Assembly: GCF_000518985.1 (NCBI RefSeq)
Contig: NZ_JAEQ01000009.1
Coordinates: 1 to 64,000 of the forward strand
Reading direction: 5' to 3'
Length of the DNA stretch: 64,000 nucleotides
DNA from: Chelativorans sp. J32
Lineage (GTDB): Bacteria; Pseudomonadota; Alphaproteobacteria; Rhizobiales; Rhizobiaceae
Shown: positions 1 to 10,160 of the stretch, piece after piece
How the letters are laid out: every line of letters starts with the position of its first letter
Numbering within the stretch: the first letter of the stretch is position 1
Made by a program: the position numbers and the translations under genes
The notes under the pieces: model-generated
The model's input: the letters and a program-made list of their open reading frames with translations, nothing else
What the model was told of the DNA's origin: nothing
Databases searched by the model: none

Positions 1-3000
1 GGACCCGCCGTCGAAAGCGCCTGAAGCCGCAGCGTGATCGCAATCTCGCCGCGGCCTGCCACCGACAGGTTCTCGAAGCGCAGCTGCCGCCCGGCGACCA
101 CCGGCGTCACCTCCGCATCACCCACCCGCGCCGAGCCTTCCACATAGCGGAAGCCGGCCGGGATCGTGTCGACCACCGTCAGGCCCGAGGCCAGGGAGCC
201 GGCATTGTTGGTCACGCGGATGGTGAACGGCGCCTGCTCGCCGCGCCGGATGAAGCGAAGATTCGCAACCTTCGTCACCGTGATGTCGCTCACCGCGACA
301 GGCAGGGCCAGAAGCGCAACCGCCTCTTCCGATTCCACCTGCGTGCCCGTGACGCGCGTGCCATTGCGTAACCGATGGCGCTCGCAATATTCTCCACCCC
401 TCCTTCGATGCCGGCGCCGTTATCGATATCGACCTGGCTAAGCGCGTAGGTCGCAGTGAAGATCTGTTCGGCGCCCGGATTGATGGTGGCACTTTCCGGC
501 ACAAAACCAGACAGGCTGTTCGCGGCCGGCCGCTTGCCGAATGTGGGGCCGCCATCCTGCGGCGAGACATCCGTCAGCGGGATGTTGCCGGTATTCCTGA
601 CGCGGATCTGATAGGTGATCCTGTCTCCCACGCTCGCCGAGCCGTCGCCATCCAGGTCCTGATAAGAGCCCGTTTTCTCCGCCTCGAGGGCGGGCCTTTG
701 CGGCTCGATAAGCGCGCAAGCTTCGGAAGGGCAGTCCGGCTCCGGCCCCCCCGGCTCCCTGGCGATATTGCGCAGCGGCTGGTCCGGATTGAGCGTGTCG
801 GCGACCCTTGCCGAGACGGTGAGGACGAGCACGCCCGGCGCACCGCCGGCACGGGCGGGAACCTGGAGGCCGGACCAATCGACGGTACCGCCACCCGGAG
901 TTCCCCCGGAATGGACGCCTCCCAGATCGGCGCTTTCAAAGACAAGATCCTCGCTCAGCACATCCTGGACGGCATAGCTGTCGGTGAAGCCGCCTTCGTT
1001 GGTCAGCGTGATCTCATAGGTGAGCGTCTCGCCGATCTCGGCGACATTGTCGGTCGGCCCGCTCTCGTCGATAAGCCTCTTGGCGATGCTGACGTCCGGT
1101 GGCAGGACCTCGTGGCTTGTCGAGCAGGTCGTGCATGCCGGACCGGGATCGCCCCCGCCCGCGGCGATGATGCTGTTGGAAAGCGTGCCAATCGCCTTCT
1201 CATCCACTCCGGCCGTATAAGACACAGTGTAAGTGCCCGCAGGCGTGCCTGCCGGAAGCGTGAAGGTGCGGGTCTGGCCGCTGCCGCCTGCGGTGAATGT
1301 CCCGGCATCGGTGACAGCTTGAAAGATCAGCCCGTCGCCCAGCGTATCCGTCAGCACGAGATCTGCGGTGGTGGCCGAGCCCGTGACGGTGACGCTAAGC
1401 GTGTAGGTGATCGTCTCGCCCGCTCCGATCTGGGTGCCGTCGGCCGGATCTGCTCTCTTCTCGGCTGCTATCTCGAGGAGAACCGGATGCTCGGTCGAGC
1501 AATCCGTACACTCAGGATCGGGATCGCCTCCCCCAGCCGCCGTGACGCTGTTTTCCACCCCTCCTGCCGCCCGCTCGTTCACCGCAGCGGTATAGCTTAC
1601 CTCATAGGTGCCCGCCGGCGTTCCGGCAGGAAGAGTGAAAGTCCGCTCTTGGCCAGTGCCTCCCGCGGTGAAGGGACCGGCACCGGTGACGCTGCCGAAG
1701 GTGAGCCCCTCGCCCAGCGTGTCCGTCAGCACCAGATCGGCGGAGGTGGCAGAGCCCGTTACGGTCGCCGTCAAAGTGTAGGTGACGGTATCGCCCGCCT
1801 GAAGCTGGGTCCCGCTGGCCGGGTTGGCCCGCTTTTGCGCGACAATGTCGAGAAGAAGCGGATGCTCGGTCCGGCAGTCCGTGCATTGTGGCGTGCCATT
1901 GCCACCACCGCCGGAGGCCGCAACATTGTTTTGGATCGTGGCGGCGGCCTGATCGTTGACGGTCGCCGTATAGCGCACGGTGTAAGTGCCTGCAGGCGTA
2001 CCCGCCGGCAGGGTAAACACCCGATCCTGGTCGCTGCCCGTCACCACGAAGCTGCCGGGTTCCGTCACCGCACCGAAGGTCAGCCCATCGCCCAGCGTAT
2101 CCGTCAATACGAGATCTTCCGCAAATGGCCGAACCCGTCAGGGTGGCGGTCAGCGTGTAGGTGATCGCATCACCTGCCTGGACCTGTGTCCCATTGGCCG
2201 GATCGGCTGTCTTCTGGACCGCGATGTCCAAGAGAAGCGGATGCTCGGTCGAGCAATCCGTGCATGCTCCTGTACTCACCTGCACGTCGTTGCGGACTGA
2301 ACCCGCCGCCTGCTCATTGACGATGGCCGTATAACTCACCGCATAAGTACCCGCCGGCGTGCCCGTTGGAAGCGTGAAGCTACGTTGCTGCCCGCTGCCC
2401 GCCGCGGTGAAGGAACCCGCATCCGTGACGGAGTCGAAAGTCAGCCCTGCGCCGAGTGTGTCGGTCAGAACCAACGGCTCGGTTGTGGCCGATCCGGTCA
2501 CGGTCGCTGTCAGAGTATAGGTGATCGTGTTGCCGGCCTGGACTTCGGTGCCACTGGCAGGACTGGAGGTTTTCTGGGTTGCGATGTCCAGATGCAGCGG
2601 ATGGCGAACGGTGCACTCGGCGCATTCGGGACTGGGATCGCCGCCGCCATTCGTGACGACGACCGAGTTGCCTATTGCTCCACCGGCCTGGTCGTTGATG
2701 ACCGCCGTATAGGTTACTGAATATATGCCGGCAGGCGTGCCGGCGGGAAGCGTGAAGATGCGTTCCTGTCCGCTGCCACTCGCGGTGAAGGACCCGGCAT
2801 TGGTGACCGCGCCGAAGGTCAGCCCGGCTTCCAGCGTATCCGTCAGCACTACCTCCTCGGTCGTGGCCGATCCGGTCACCATCGCGGTAAGTGTGTAAGT
2901 GATCGTCTGTCCCGCCTCGACCAACGCGCCTTCGGCGGGATCCGAGCTCTTCTCCACCGCGACATCCAGGAGCAGGGGATGCTCGGTCGAGCAGTTCGCG

Positions 3001-5930
3001 CACTGCGGATCGCTGGCCCCGCCGCCATTCGTCACGGCAACATTGTTGGCGATCGTGCCGGCGGCTTCGTCGTTCACGGTAGCCGTGTAGCTCACCGTGT
3101 AGGTGCCCTCCGGTGTTCCCGCGGGAAGCGTGAATATGCGCTGCTGCCCGCTGCCGCCGGCGGTAAACGAGCCCGTATCGGTGACGGATCCGAAGGTGAG
3201 CCCGTCACCAAGTGTGTCCGTCAGCACCAGATCGGCGGTCGTGACGGAGCCGCTGACAGTGGCCGTCAGCGTGTAGGTGAGGATATCGCCTGCCTTGACC
3301 TGGGTTCCGGCGGCCGGAGTGGAGGTCTTTTGGACGTCTATATCCAGAAGAAGCGGATGCTCGGTCGAACAATTTGCGCAATCCGGGTCCGGATTACCGC
3401 CATCCTGCGTGACCGCGACGGAATTGCCTACTGTTGCGGCGGCCTGGTCGTTGACGATGGCCGTGTAACGTATGACGTAACTGCCCGCGGGCGTTCCTGC
3501 TGGAAGTGTGAATGTGCGGGTCTGCCCGGTGCCACCTGCGCTGAAGGAGCCCGGTTCCGTGACTGCGTCGAAAGTCAGCCCTGCGCCCAGCGTATCCGTC
3601 AGCATCAGATCATCGGTGGTGGCCGACCCGGTCACCGTGGCCGTAAGCGTGTAGGTGATCGTCTGTCCCGCCGCCACCTGGGCCCCGTTGCCCGGGTCGG
3701 ATGTCTTCGCCACGGCGATTTCCAGCAGGACCGGATGGGTGGTCGAGCAATTTGTGCATTCCGGCTCGGGATCGCCACCGCCTGCCGTCTGGACGGTGTT
3801 CGTCACCGTGCCGATCGCATCGGCGTCTACCGTGGCGGTGTATGTGAGCCGGTAAGTTCCAGGAACGGTGTTTTCCGGCAGCGTACAGGTCAGAACCTGG
3901 CCGCTCGTCGTGCAGCTGAATGGTCCGGGTGCGGTTATCGCGCCGAAGGTGAGGCCGTCGCCGAGCGTATCGGACAAGGTGAGCTCGGAGGTGGTCGCAG
4001 ACAGGCCCACGGTGGTGTCGATCGTGAAGGTGATCGTCCCGCCCGGCGGCACATCCGTCCCGCTTGCGGGCGTAGCGCTCTTGGCCGTGCTGATGACAGG
4101 GGCGGGCTGGATTGTGACGGTGTAGGCCGCACAGTGGTCCGCATCGGTGCAGCTGTCGCCAGGCGTAGGCGCCACGCCGCCGTTGTAGGGATCGCGGCCG
4201 CCGCCGACGCTGGCGTGATTGATCGCCTCCCCCAAGGCAGTCTCTGTGATTTCGACCGGCAGATCGATCTGCGAACTGTCGCCTGCCTGGCCGCTGGCCG
4301 CGATGAGCTGGCTGGACGTGCAGGTGACGAGCTGGCCGGCAAAGCCGCAGGCCCAGCCATTGCTGTTATGAATGCCGGTCCAGGCGGGCACTATGCCGTC
4401 GGGCAGCTGATCCAGAACCGTGATCTCGGCGGGCGGCGGATTGTTGTCTGCGGTGCCGGTGGCGACGGGCGCCTCGTTGGTCACGGTGAGATTGTAGATT
4501 GCGCCGCTCTCGCCCACCCGCCATGAATCATTCTGGGCATTGCTCCCCTTGGTGACCGCAAGGCTCGGGCCGACGATCGTAAGGAAATGATCTTCGACTT
4601 CGCCGTCCGGCGCGGTTCCGGTAGGCTGCTGGATCGAAGTCAAATCGTTGGAATAGCGCAAACGCACGACGGAGCCGCCGGCGGTAAGGGTCTGCGGAAT
4701 GTCCCAGGTAAGGACCGCCTCACCGCCGATGCACTGCGATTGCTGTGATCGCTCATCAGGATCGAAGGCGAGGTTGCGGTTGAAATCGATCCAGCCGAAA
4801 ATGAAGCCATTTCCCGAGCACAATATCGTCTCAGTCAACTGCTCGCCGGCCTGGAGCACAGTGATGGTGTAATTTTCCGGCCAGGCATCTCCTCGCCACC
4901 GCTTTCGCCGCTTGCGTCCGGGCTGTATCGAGATTGTTGTTCGGTGTTGGGCCCCCGCGTTCCGAGATAATCGGTATTGGGCGGCATCAGGCCTCCAGCC
5001 TGATAGGAGCTCGTGTTGAGATCGATCTGGCTGCCATTGGCTGGAATATTATCCGACTGAAACTGAAGGTCGGCGACCATGTGCATGACGTCGCCATATT
5101 CCTCCACGGCGTCGCCGAAATCGGCATAAGGCGCGAGGAGGCCGATGGCGATGGCCGTGTTGCCGCCGCCCACGATATCGAAATCCATCGAGACGTTCGA
5201 AGACGGATTGTTGAACGCCAGGAAGGTAACCGCAGCTGTGTTGTTGTCGTTGCCGGGCCCGAAACGAATGGTCTGGCGGCCGTCCGACTGGGTGCTCTTG
5301 ACCGCATAATAGGGGCCGGCACCCACATTTTTCTGCATCTCGACCGCAAACCAACGACCATCCGCTGTGGCCTGCACATACTCGGCACCGCTGTTGATCG
5401 ATTCCGCGTCCGCCATCACCAGGCCTTTCAACGGGAACGGCTGCCCACCAAGCGTGGCAGTACAGTTCACCCTGAAGCTTGCCTGGCCATTGCTGACCAT
5501 GATGCCGCTGATCAGCTGGTTCGCGCTGCCGGTGCCACCGTAATTATAGAGATTATCCAGGCTGTCGCCGGTCCAATCGCCCGGTCGATAAGACCTCAGC
5601 GGATTGCCCGTTATGTTGCTCAAGCCGCATGTGACACCAGATTGATGCCACCGGCAACTGCAATATTTGCGGATGTACTAGAGCCATTGTTGAGGGACTG
5701 CCCGGGCGTCCCGAGAGGTCCGCCGCCACCCCAGGTCAGCCACAGCACCTGGTCACGATAAGGACTGGTACCGCCGGTGGCGTATTCGGCTGCATATGCG
5801 GGCAGACCCAAGCCTGCGACAAAAAAATCAAACACCAGAGACCAATGGTGAAACGGAGAACCTGCGCGAAACGACAAGTATACGCTATTCGCGGACTCAG
5901 AGAGTCGCGAGCAAAAGTTGCCCCGATCAT
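1..5930 (-). pseudogene. Giant CshA/DUF11-repeat surface protein, frameshifted and cut by the left window edge
   Basis: Secreted adhesin-like protein read on the minus strand from an ATG at 5930, with a GGGGG ribosome-site-like run just upstream. The pieces in order are: a signal peptide (LRFTIGLWCLIF, then VAGLGLPAYAAEYATGG); a CshA-type N-terminal domain (TSPYRDQVLWLTW, RSYRPGDWTGDSLDNLYNYGG) to about 4890; a GEVEDHF segment near 4600; eight near-identical DUF11-like repeats; then three divergent DUF11 domains running past position 1. The reading frame changes about five times: at the A7 tract 5821-5827, near 5625, near 4890, near 2116-2130 and near 365. Each junction is restored by one base, and protein similarity continues across it. 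All neighbouring genes are intact, so either the gene is decaying or this locus carries assembly errors. DUF11/CshA proteins are known as cell-surface or fibrillar proteins; the function here is inferred. Confidence 0.82.
1100..4110 (-). repeat. Eight tandem DUF11-like coding repeats of about 360-380 bp
   Basis: Each unit encodes roughly 120-127 residues with the same landmarks: HPLLLDIAVQK, then GDTITYTLTATVTGSATT, LVLTDTLGDGLTFG, RTFTLPAGTPAGTY, VSYTATVNDQAAG, and a closing CTDCSTEH with two cysteines. The conserved closing motif recurs near 1116, 1491, 1865, 2246, 2605, 2983, 3361 and 3740. High DNA identity between units makes unequal recombination or assembly collapse plausible. The CxxC-like pair in each linker is unusual for DUF11 domains and might form disulfides. 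Confidence 0.85.
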
Positions 5931-6295
5931 AACAATGCCCCCAGCACCTCACCCCACTACATGAGGTGCGCCGAATCAAATGGTATAGATGGGTGCTTGC
6001 TATACGCGCATAAGCTGCAACACAATATCGCGAGCGACATAATCGTGGACAAAGGAGCTATTGGCGCGCGATGACACACTGGGAGGCTGTCTCACACCAG
6101 CCGAAGCTATCAAAGCTGTGCAGCCGTCGCCTGGACGACAAAAGCGCCAGCTGCGAGATCTTTTTAGCAGCAAGACAGAAACGCCGCATGACCGAAATGT
6201 CGCGCAGAATGTGGAAGATCTGCCTTAAGATGCTTAGCCGTAGAGTTGCTGCCGTCCTCCACGCCGGTGTCGGCAGATGCCTAGCCTGCGGCGCT
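5931..6295. other. Intergenic stretch with no recognised gene
   Basis: This 365-base gap separates the start of the broken surface-protein gene from the end of the IalB-family gene; both are on the minus strand. It should hold the promoter of the former and the transcript end of the latter. I see no convincing terminator, RNA gene or conserved small protein. Open frames across it on the plus strand extend into the antisense of the IalB gene and look like shadows. Confidence 0.6.
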
Positions 6296-6859
6296 TCAGC
6301 TCGCGGCAAGCTCCTGCAAGCGACGATAAGCGGCCGCAAATCCCTTCAGAGAAATATCCGTTCTGACCGGCTGACCGGTGTTTGCCATCATGAGAACGCG
6401 GGCGGTCTCCGCATTTTCAAACTGGCCGATGACGTCGGCCGGCATATCGAGCTCGACCACGCATCCGGTCGGAAAGCAGGTCCGGAATGCTCCACGCACG
6501 ACTTCCGTCTCGCCTATCTGTATGCGCACGCCCTCCGAGAGGAGCAGCCCGAAGGGAAGAACAAGCGTTGCCTTGGGGGCCGCCTCGGGTTCCTTCGAGA
6601 TCGCAAAGAGCAGCACGCGCTGGCGCGTTTCCTGCTGAAGCAGTTCCTGCGACATCTGGCAGGCGCGCAGTGTTCTCTCTCCCTGGACCTGGTTGACACA
6701 CTGCACCGTCCACGCGTCGTAAGTTTCGGAAAGAGTGGTCGGACGTTGCGTAGTGGTCGGACGTTGCATATCGAGCGGCTCCTGCGCAAAGGCATTGGTG
6801 ATGAGGAAACTACCGACCAGCGCCGGCAATAAACGTCGAATGAGAGTTCTGTGGGTCAT
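6296..6859 (-). CDS. Invasion-associated locus B (IalB) family periplasmic protein
   Basis: A 187-residue protein with a signal peptide (residues about 8-25, ending AFA/QEP), then the IalB-like fold with TYDAWTVQCVNQ and two cysteine pairs (Cys54/67 and Cys128/133). IalB of Bartonella is linked to host-cell invasion; family members are common in Hyphomicrobiales, where most have no defined role and act in the periplasm. The ATG at 6859 is chosen because AGGAAG lies 9 bases upstream; an in-frame start 30 bases earlier has no such site. A short QRPTT duplication follows the signal peptide. The gene is monocistronic as far as visible. Confidence 0.85.
   Translation of the reverse strand: MTHRTLIRRLLPALVGSFLITNAFAQEPLDMQRPTTTQRPTTLSETYDAWTVQCVNQVQGERTLRACQMSQELLQQETRQRVLLFAISKEPEAAPKATLVLPFGLLLSEGVRIQIGETEVVRGAFRTCFPTGCVVELDMPADVIGQFENAETARVLMMANTGQPVRTDISLKGFAAAYRRLQELAAS
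6734..6767. repeat. 16-bp direct repeat with 18-bp period inside the IalB-family gene
   Basis: AGTGGTCGGACGTTGC occurs at 6734-6749 and again, identical, at 6752-6767. It encodes the repeated QRPTT segment at the mature N-terminus. The 18-bp period keeps the frame, so gain or loss of a copy would only change linker length. Confidence 0.9.
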
Positions 6860-7302
6860 GGCTCTTCTTCCTGAGGCAAATGGCGGCACCCGCGAACAGC
6901 TTCCGTCCTCCTCTCTTTATCGGATTCGAGGCCATGGCGAGACGAGATAACGCTCCTGCCGAAGAGTTGTCACCAGCGTACGCGGGGACACCTATGATCG
7001 CGCTGACCGCACGACTGTCGCCGAGTTCTGGAAATTCGCCTTCATGAAAGCCTCCCATGGACGAATATTTCTCATCGGCGAAGCCGAGGAGCCGCCAATC
7101 CCCTCCCCAAGATGCGTCGTTTTGGTTGGCAAACGCAGTATCCCATCCATAGACGCGTCTAGGTCCGGTTCGTGCGGCTGCCGTCGTCCGACAACCTAGA
7201 TCATTGTCGTGCCGCGAATTCGATCATCGTGCCGGCGCCGAACGAGCTATTGATGCCGCTATCGGCCAGAGGGCCTGCCTCACCGGGCCCGAGCTGATGC
7301 CA
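6860..7302. other. Long non-coding gap upstream of the IalB gene
   Basis: About 440 bases between the IalB start and the end of the DUF2817 gene. The IalB promoter must lie at its left end. On the plus strand near 7000-7080 a short frame reads TTVAEFWKFAFMKASHG and then EAEEPP, without a convincing start or a family I recognise; it could be a gene remnant. I see no RNA gene, repeat or clear terminator. Confidence 0.5.
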
Positions 7303-8406
7303 TCACGCCCGCTCTTGGGCCGCAAGCCCGGCGAGCCCCAGGCGGACTACCTCCAGGCCTCGCTCCACGATTGCCGCACGCCATTCCGGCTCGGCAGGGT
7401 AATAGGCGTAGAGCATGTTCTTCTTCACCTTGCCCGAGAGCGGATGTTCAGGAGAGCCATAAAGGTGGAGCCAGCCATCCATGCGGACGGCATCACGCAC
7501 GACCTTCTCCTCGCGTGTGCCGAATTCGAGCCCGACGGGCGTCCAGACCAGCCATGGAGCCGCGCGCTTGTAGCCGTCGAGGATCGAAGCCTCACTGCCT
7601 GCATAATCGGTCTTCGGGCTCTTCGTATGCGCCACGTGGCCATACCAGGAGGATGCACGCCGTCCCTCATCGCTGTCAGGAGCTTCGCCGCTCAGGCACT
7701 CCCCGACACCGAAGGGACCAAGACCGGTGTGGATGTCGATGAGGCCCGCCCAGGTCGCCTCGGAAAGATGCTCCTTCGCGATACGCTCCACCGTCAGCGC
7801 CGACCACGAGGGCTTCAGGCCCCCATAAAAGAGACCGTCGGGATGCTTGTACTGGCCGCGCTTGATTGCCGTCCTGAAGACTTCCTTGCCGTGCGTCTCC
7901 TTATACCGCTCCATCACGGCATCGGCTTCGGCCATAGCCTCAGGCGTGATCTCCCGCGGGACGAGCGCGGAGGCGAGATCGTCATAGCCCGGATTGTCCA
8001 GCTTGCCCGGGTTCTCCCAATTGAGGAAGTGCCGGTTCAAATCGATATTGTCCTCATTGAAACGGCGGTTCCAGGAAAAACCCCAGGGGTTTATGGCGTG
8101 CACCAGGAGAAGCGCCACACCTTCGGGCGGTTGGGGCGCGTTTGAGGAAGCAAGGGCCGCGATCTGTATGGCCGATCCAGTATAGCCTTCAACGCCATGC
8201 AAAGCCGATTCCACGACAAGCACCCGGTCGGCATGCTCCGGTCCGATGCGAGCCACATCCGTGAAAAGCGCCTCTCCCTCGGCTCCCCTCAGCGGGTGTG
8301 GATAGGAGATAACCGGTGCCCCTCGTGCCTCGCAGGCCGCGAGAAATTTCTGCCGTGCGTCTGCATAGGAATCGGAAAAGAAAGCATTTAAGTTCATGCT
8401 GGACAC
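7303..8406 (-). CDS. DUF2817 / M14-like zinc hydrolase
   Basis: A 367-residue cytoplasmic protein with the metal-site pattern of M14 carboxypeptidase-like enzymes: H70 and E73 in ALHGVEG, H226 in IDIHTGLG, the likely catalytic Glu294 in VGLEFGT, and a substrate-arginine region NEDNIDLNRHF around 117-127. Family members hydrolyse peptide or amide bonds of small substrates; the substrate here is unknown. The GTG at 8406 is preferred because GGAAGGAAG sits 6 bases upstream; the ATG at 8397 and the upstream ATG at 8433 lack a well-spaced site. It is divergent from the peptide-type ABC operon, with only 73 bases between starts, so a role in processing imported peptides or amides is a reasonable inference. 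Confidence 0.85.
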   Translation of the reverse strand: MSSMNLNAFFSDSYADARQKFLAACEARGAPVISYPHPLRGAEGEALFTDVARIGPEHADRVLVVESALHGVEGYTGSAIQIAALASSNAPQPPEGVALLLVHAINPWGFSWNRRFNEDNIDLNRHFLNWENPGKLDNPGYDDLASALVPREITPEAMAEADAVMERYKETHGKEVFRTAIKRGQYKHPDGLFYGGLKPSWSALTVERIAKEHLSEATWAGLIDIHTGLGPFGVGECLSGEAPDSDEGRRASSWYGHVAHTKSPKTDYAGSEASILDGYKRAAPWLVWTPVGLEFGTREEKVVRDAVRMDGWLHLYGSPEHPLSGKVKKNMLYAYYPAEPEWRAAIVERGLEVVRLGLAGLAAQERA

Positions 8407-8479
8407 CAAGATCTTCCTTCCGTAATATTTCATGCTTAAAGTAAGTAAGCCGCTCAGGCAACATAATGGGGAGCATCAG

Positions 8480-10027
8480 ATGAGATCAATGGCGCTGCGC
8501 GCTGTGTTCGTCCTGGCGGCGAGCGCTGCGATCCACCTTACCTCGTTCTCGGCGTCTGCCTTGGCGGGGCCAAGCGACGATACGCTGCGCGTGCTCATCA
8601 CACGCGAGACTGATTTCATCGATCCGATCCATACGAACAGCACGGAAACCGATCTATTCGGCGTGCTGGTTTACGACACCCTCATTCATGCAGACCGGGC
8701 GACCGGTGAGCACAAGCCATCTCTGGCGGCCAAGTGGACCTGGATTGACGACCGCACGATCGACTTCGAGCTTCGTGAAGGCGTCACCTTCCACAATGGC
8801 GAGCCGCTCGATTCCGCGGACGTGGTCTATACGTTTAAGATGCTGATGGACAAGAACAACAAGTTCCGCCAGCAGGAGAACGATTTCGGCAATATCGCCT
8901 CGGCAGAGGCAACGGGCGATTATTCGGTCCGCGTCACCTTGCGCGAGCCCGATCCGACATTCGAAAACATGCTGGCTTCACGCATCGTCATCTGGCCGAA
9001 CGAATACACGAGCGAGCACGGCCACATGATCCATGCGACCAAGCCTGTCGGCACTGGTCCCTATGCGCTCGAAAGCCTGCAGCAGGGCTCCGAATATGTT
9101 CTCAAGAAGAATGAGAACTATTTCGCCGGCCCGCGTCCCGCCCCCACGATCGGCCATATCCAGGTGCGCGTCATTCCCGAGGTTCAGACGCAGATTGCCG
9201 AACTCATGGCGGGGGCGGCCGACATGGTGCTGTTCATGAGCGCTGCTGATGCGGCGGCCCTCCAGGGTTTCCCAGGCGTCAAGGTCGCGACAGGTCCGGC
9301 CACCCGCATGTTCTTCCTCAGCATGAACGCCGCTGGTGGATCTGAAGACAATCCGCTACGCAATGTCGATGTCCGCCGCGCCATCTCTTACGCGATAAAC
9401 CGGCAGGAGATCGCGACCAATCTCATCAGCCCGGATGCGCCGGTTCTGCACAGCCACTGCAACCCCACGCAGGCGTTTTGCATCACCGACGGCGTACCCG
9501 GTTACGAGTTCAACCCGGAAAAGGCACGCGCGCTGCTTCAAGAAGCAGGCTATGCGGACGGCGTTCAGCTCGCCATGATGGCGGAGGTAAGCCTGCGCCC
9601 GGTGGCAGAGGCGATCCAAGGCTATCTTGCGAATGTCGGCATTACGATGAGCCTGGACACCTATCCTCTCCCCGCATGGCGCGAAAAATACATCGGTGGC
9701 GAGTCCCAGATGAGCATCGTCGGCTGGGGGGGCGGGGCGACCGCAGCGGATGCCAGTTACTCTCTCGGCATCTTCTTCAACCAATCCTCGACGGATTATG
9801 CGAAGGACCCGCAAGTCACGGAATGGAACGAGCAAGCCATTCATTCCATGGATCCGGCGAAACGGGAGGAACTCTATCGCCAGAGCTTCTCGCGGATCAA
9901 CGAACAGGCTTACACGCTTCCCCTTTACGGCTCCGTTGCGACCTATATCTCCGCGGAAACGGTGGAGTTCGAGCCTCCGTTCATGGACTTTCCGGACCTC
10001 TCGCTCGCCGGCTGGGCAGGCAACTAG
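8480..10027 (+). CDS. ABC transporter substrate-binding protein, family 5 (peptide/nickel type)
   Basis: A 515-residue periplasmic binding protein. A signal peptide covers residues 1-30 (hydrophobic AVFVLAASAAIHLTSF, cleavage after SALA). The body carries the SBP_bac_5 landmarks: SLAAKWTWIDDRTIDFELREG, FHNGEPLDSADVVYTF, VGTGPYALES and RNVDVRRAISYAINR. The ATG at 8480 is chosen because GGGGAG lies 6 bases upstream and the signal peptide starts there. It is the first gene of a five-gene importer operon; a hairpin in the 133-base gap that follows could raise its expression relative to the permeases. The ligand could be di- or oligopeptides or another small amino compound; the sequence does not decide. 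Confidence 0.92.
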   Translation: MRSMALRAVFVLAASAAIHLTSFSASALAGPSDDTLRVLITRETDFIDPIHTNSTETDLFGVLVYDTLIHADRATGEHKPSLAAKWTWIDDRTIDFELREGVTFHNGEPLDSADVVYTFKMLMDKNNKFRQQENDFGNIASAEATGDYSVRVTLREPDPTFENMLASRIVIWPNEYTSEHGHMIHATKPVGTGPYALESLQQGSEYVLKKNENYFAGPRPAPTIGHIQVRVIPEVQTQIAELMAGAADMVLFMSAADAAALQGFPGVKVATGPATRMFFLSMNAAGGSEDNPLRNVDVRRAISYAINRQEIATNLISPDAPVLHSHCNPTQAFCITDGVPGYEFNPEKARALLQEAGYADGVQLAMMAEVSLRPVAEAIQGYLANVGITMSLDTYPLPAWREKYIGGESQMSIVGWGGGATAADASYSLGIFFNQSSTDYAKDPQVTEWNEQAIHSMDPAKREELYRQSFSRINEQAYTLPLYGSVATYISAETVEFEPPFMDFPDLSLAGWAGN

Positions 10028-10085
10028 CTGGATGAGCCAGCGGGAACGCGGCATGAGTGAGGGCCGCCTTTCCGGAAGCATGCAT

Positions 10086-10115
10086 GCTGCAGGAGCCCGG
10101 CACAGGTCCTGCAGC
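10086..10115. promoter_or_regulatory. Intercistronic hairpin between binding-protein and permease genes
   Basis: A perfect 9-bp inverted repeat GCTGCAGGA / TCCTGCAGC (10086-10094 and 10107-10115) with a 12-base loop, lying 58 bases after the binding-protein stop and 45 bases before the permease start. No T-run follows, so it is more likely an mRNA 3'-end stabiliser or partial attenuator than a full terminator. Confidence 0.6.
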
Positions 10116-10160
10116 CAAGCATAGAGCAAGAAACTGCCGATACTGGGCTGCTCGCGCATA

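Noticed and set aside
1100-4110. Regular repeats that could suggest a CRISPR array
   Set aside because: The period is about 375 bp, the repeats are coding and nearly full-length identical, and there are no short direct repeats with unique spacers.
698-4526. Long open frames on the plus strand (up to about 515 codons) across the surface-protein repeats
   Set aside because: They are antisense shadows of the repeated G+C-rich coding sequence; the products have no recognisable domains and the minus-strand reading has clear DUF11 and CshA similarity.
6071-6832. A 253-codon open frame on the plus strand opposite the IalB-family gene
   Set aside because: The minus strand carries a signal peptide, paired cysteines and a well-placed ribosome site; the plus-strand product is Arg-rich, without domain features.
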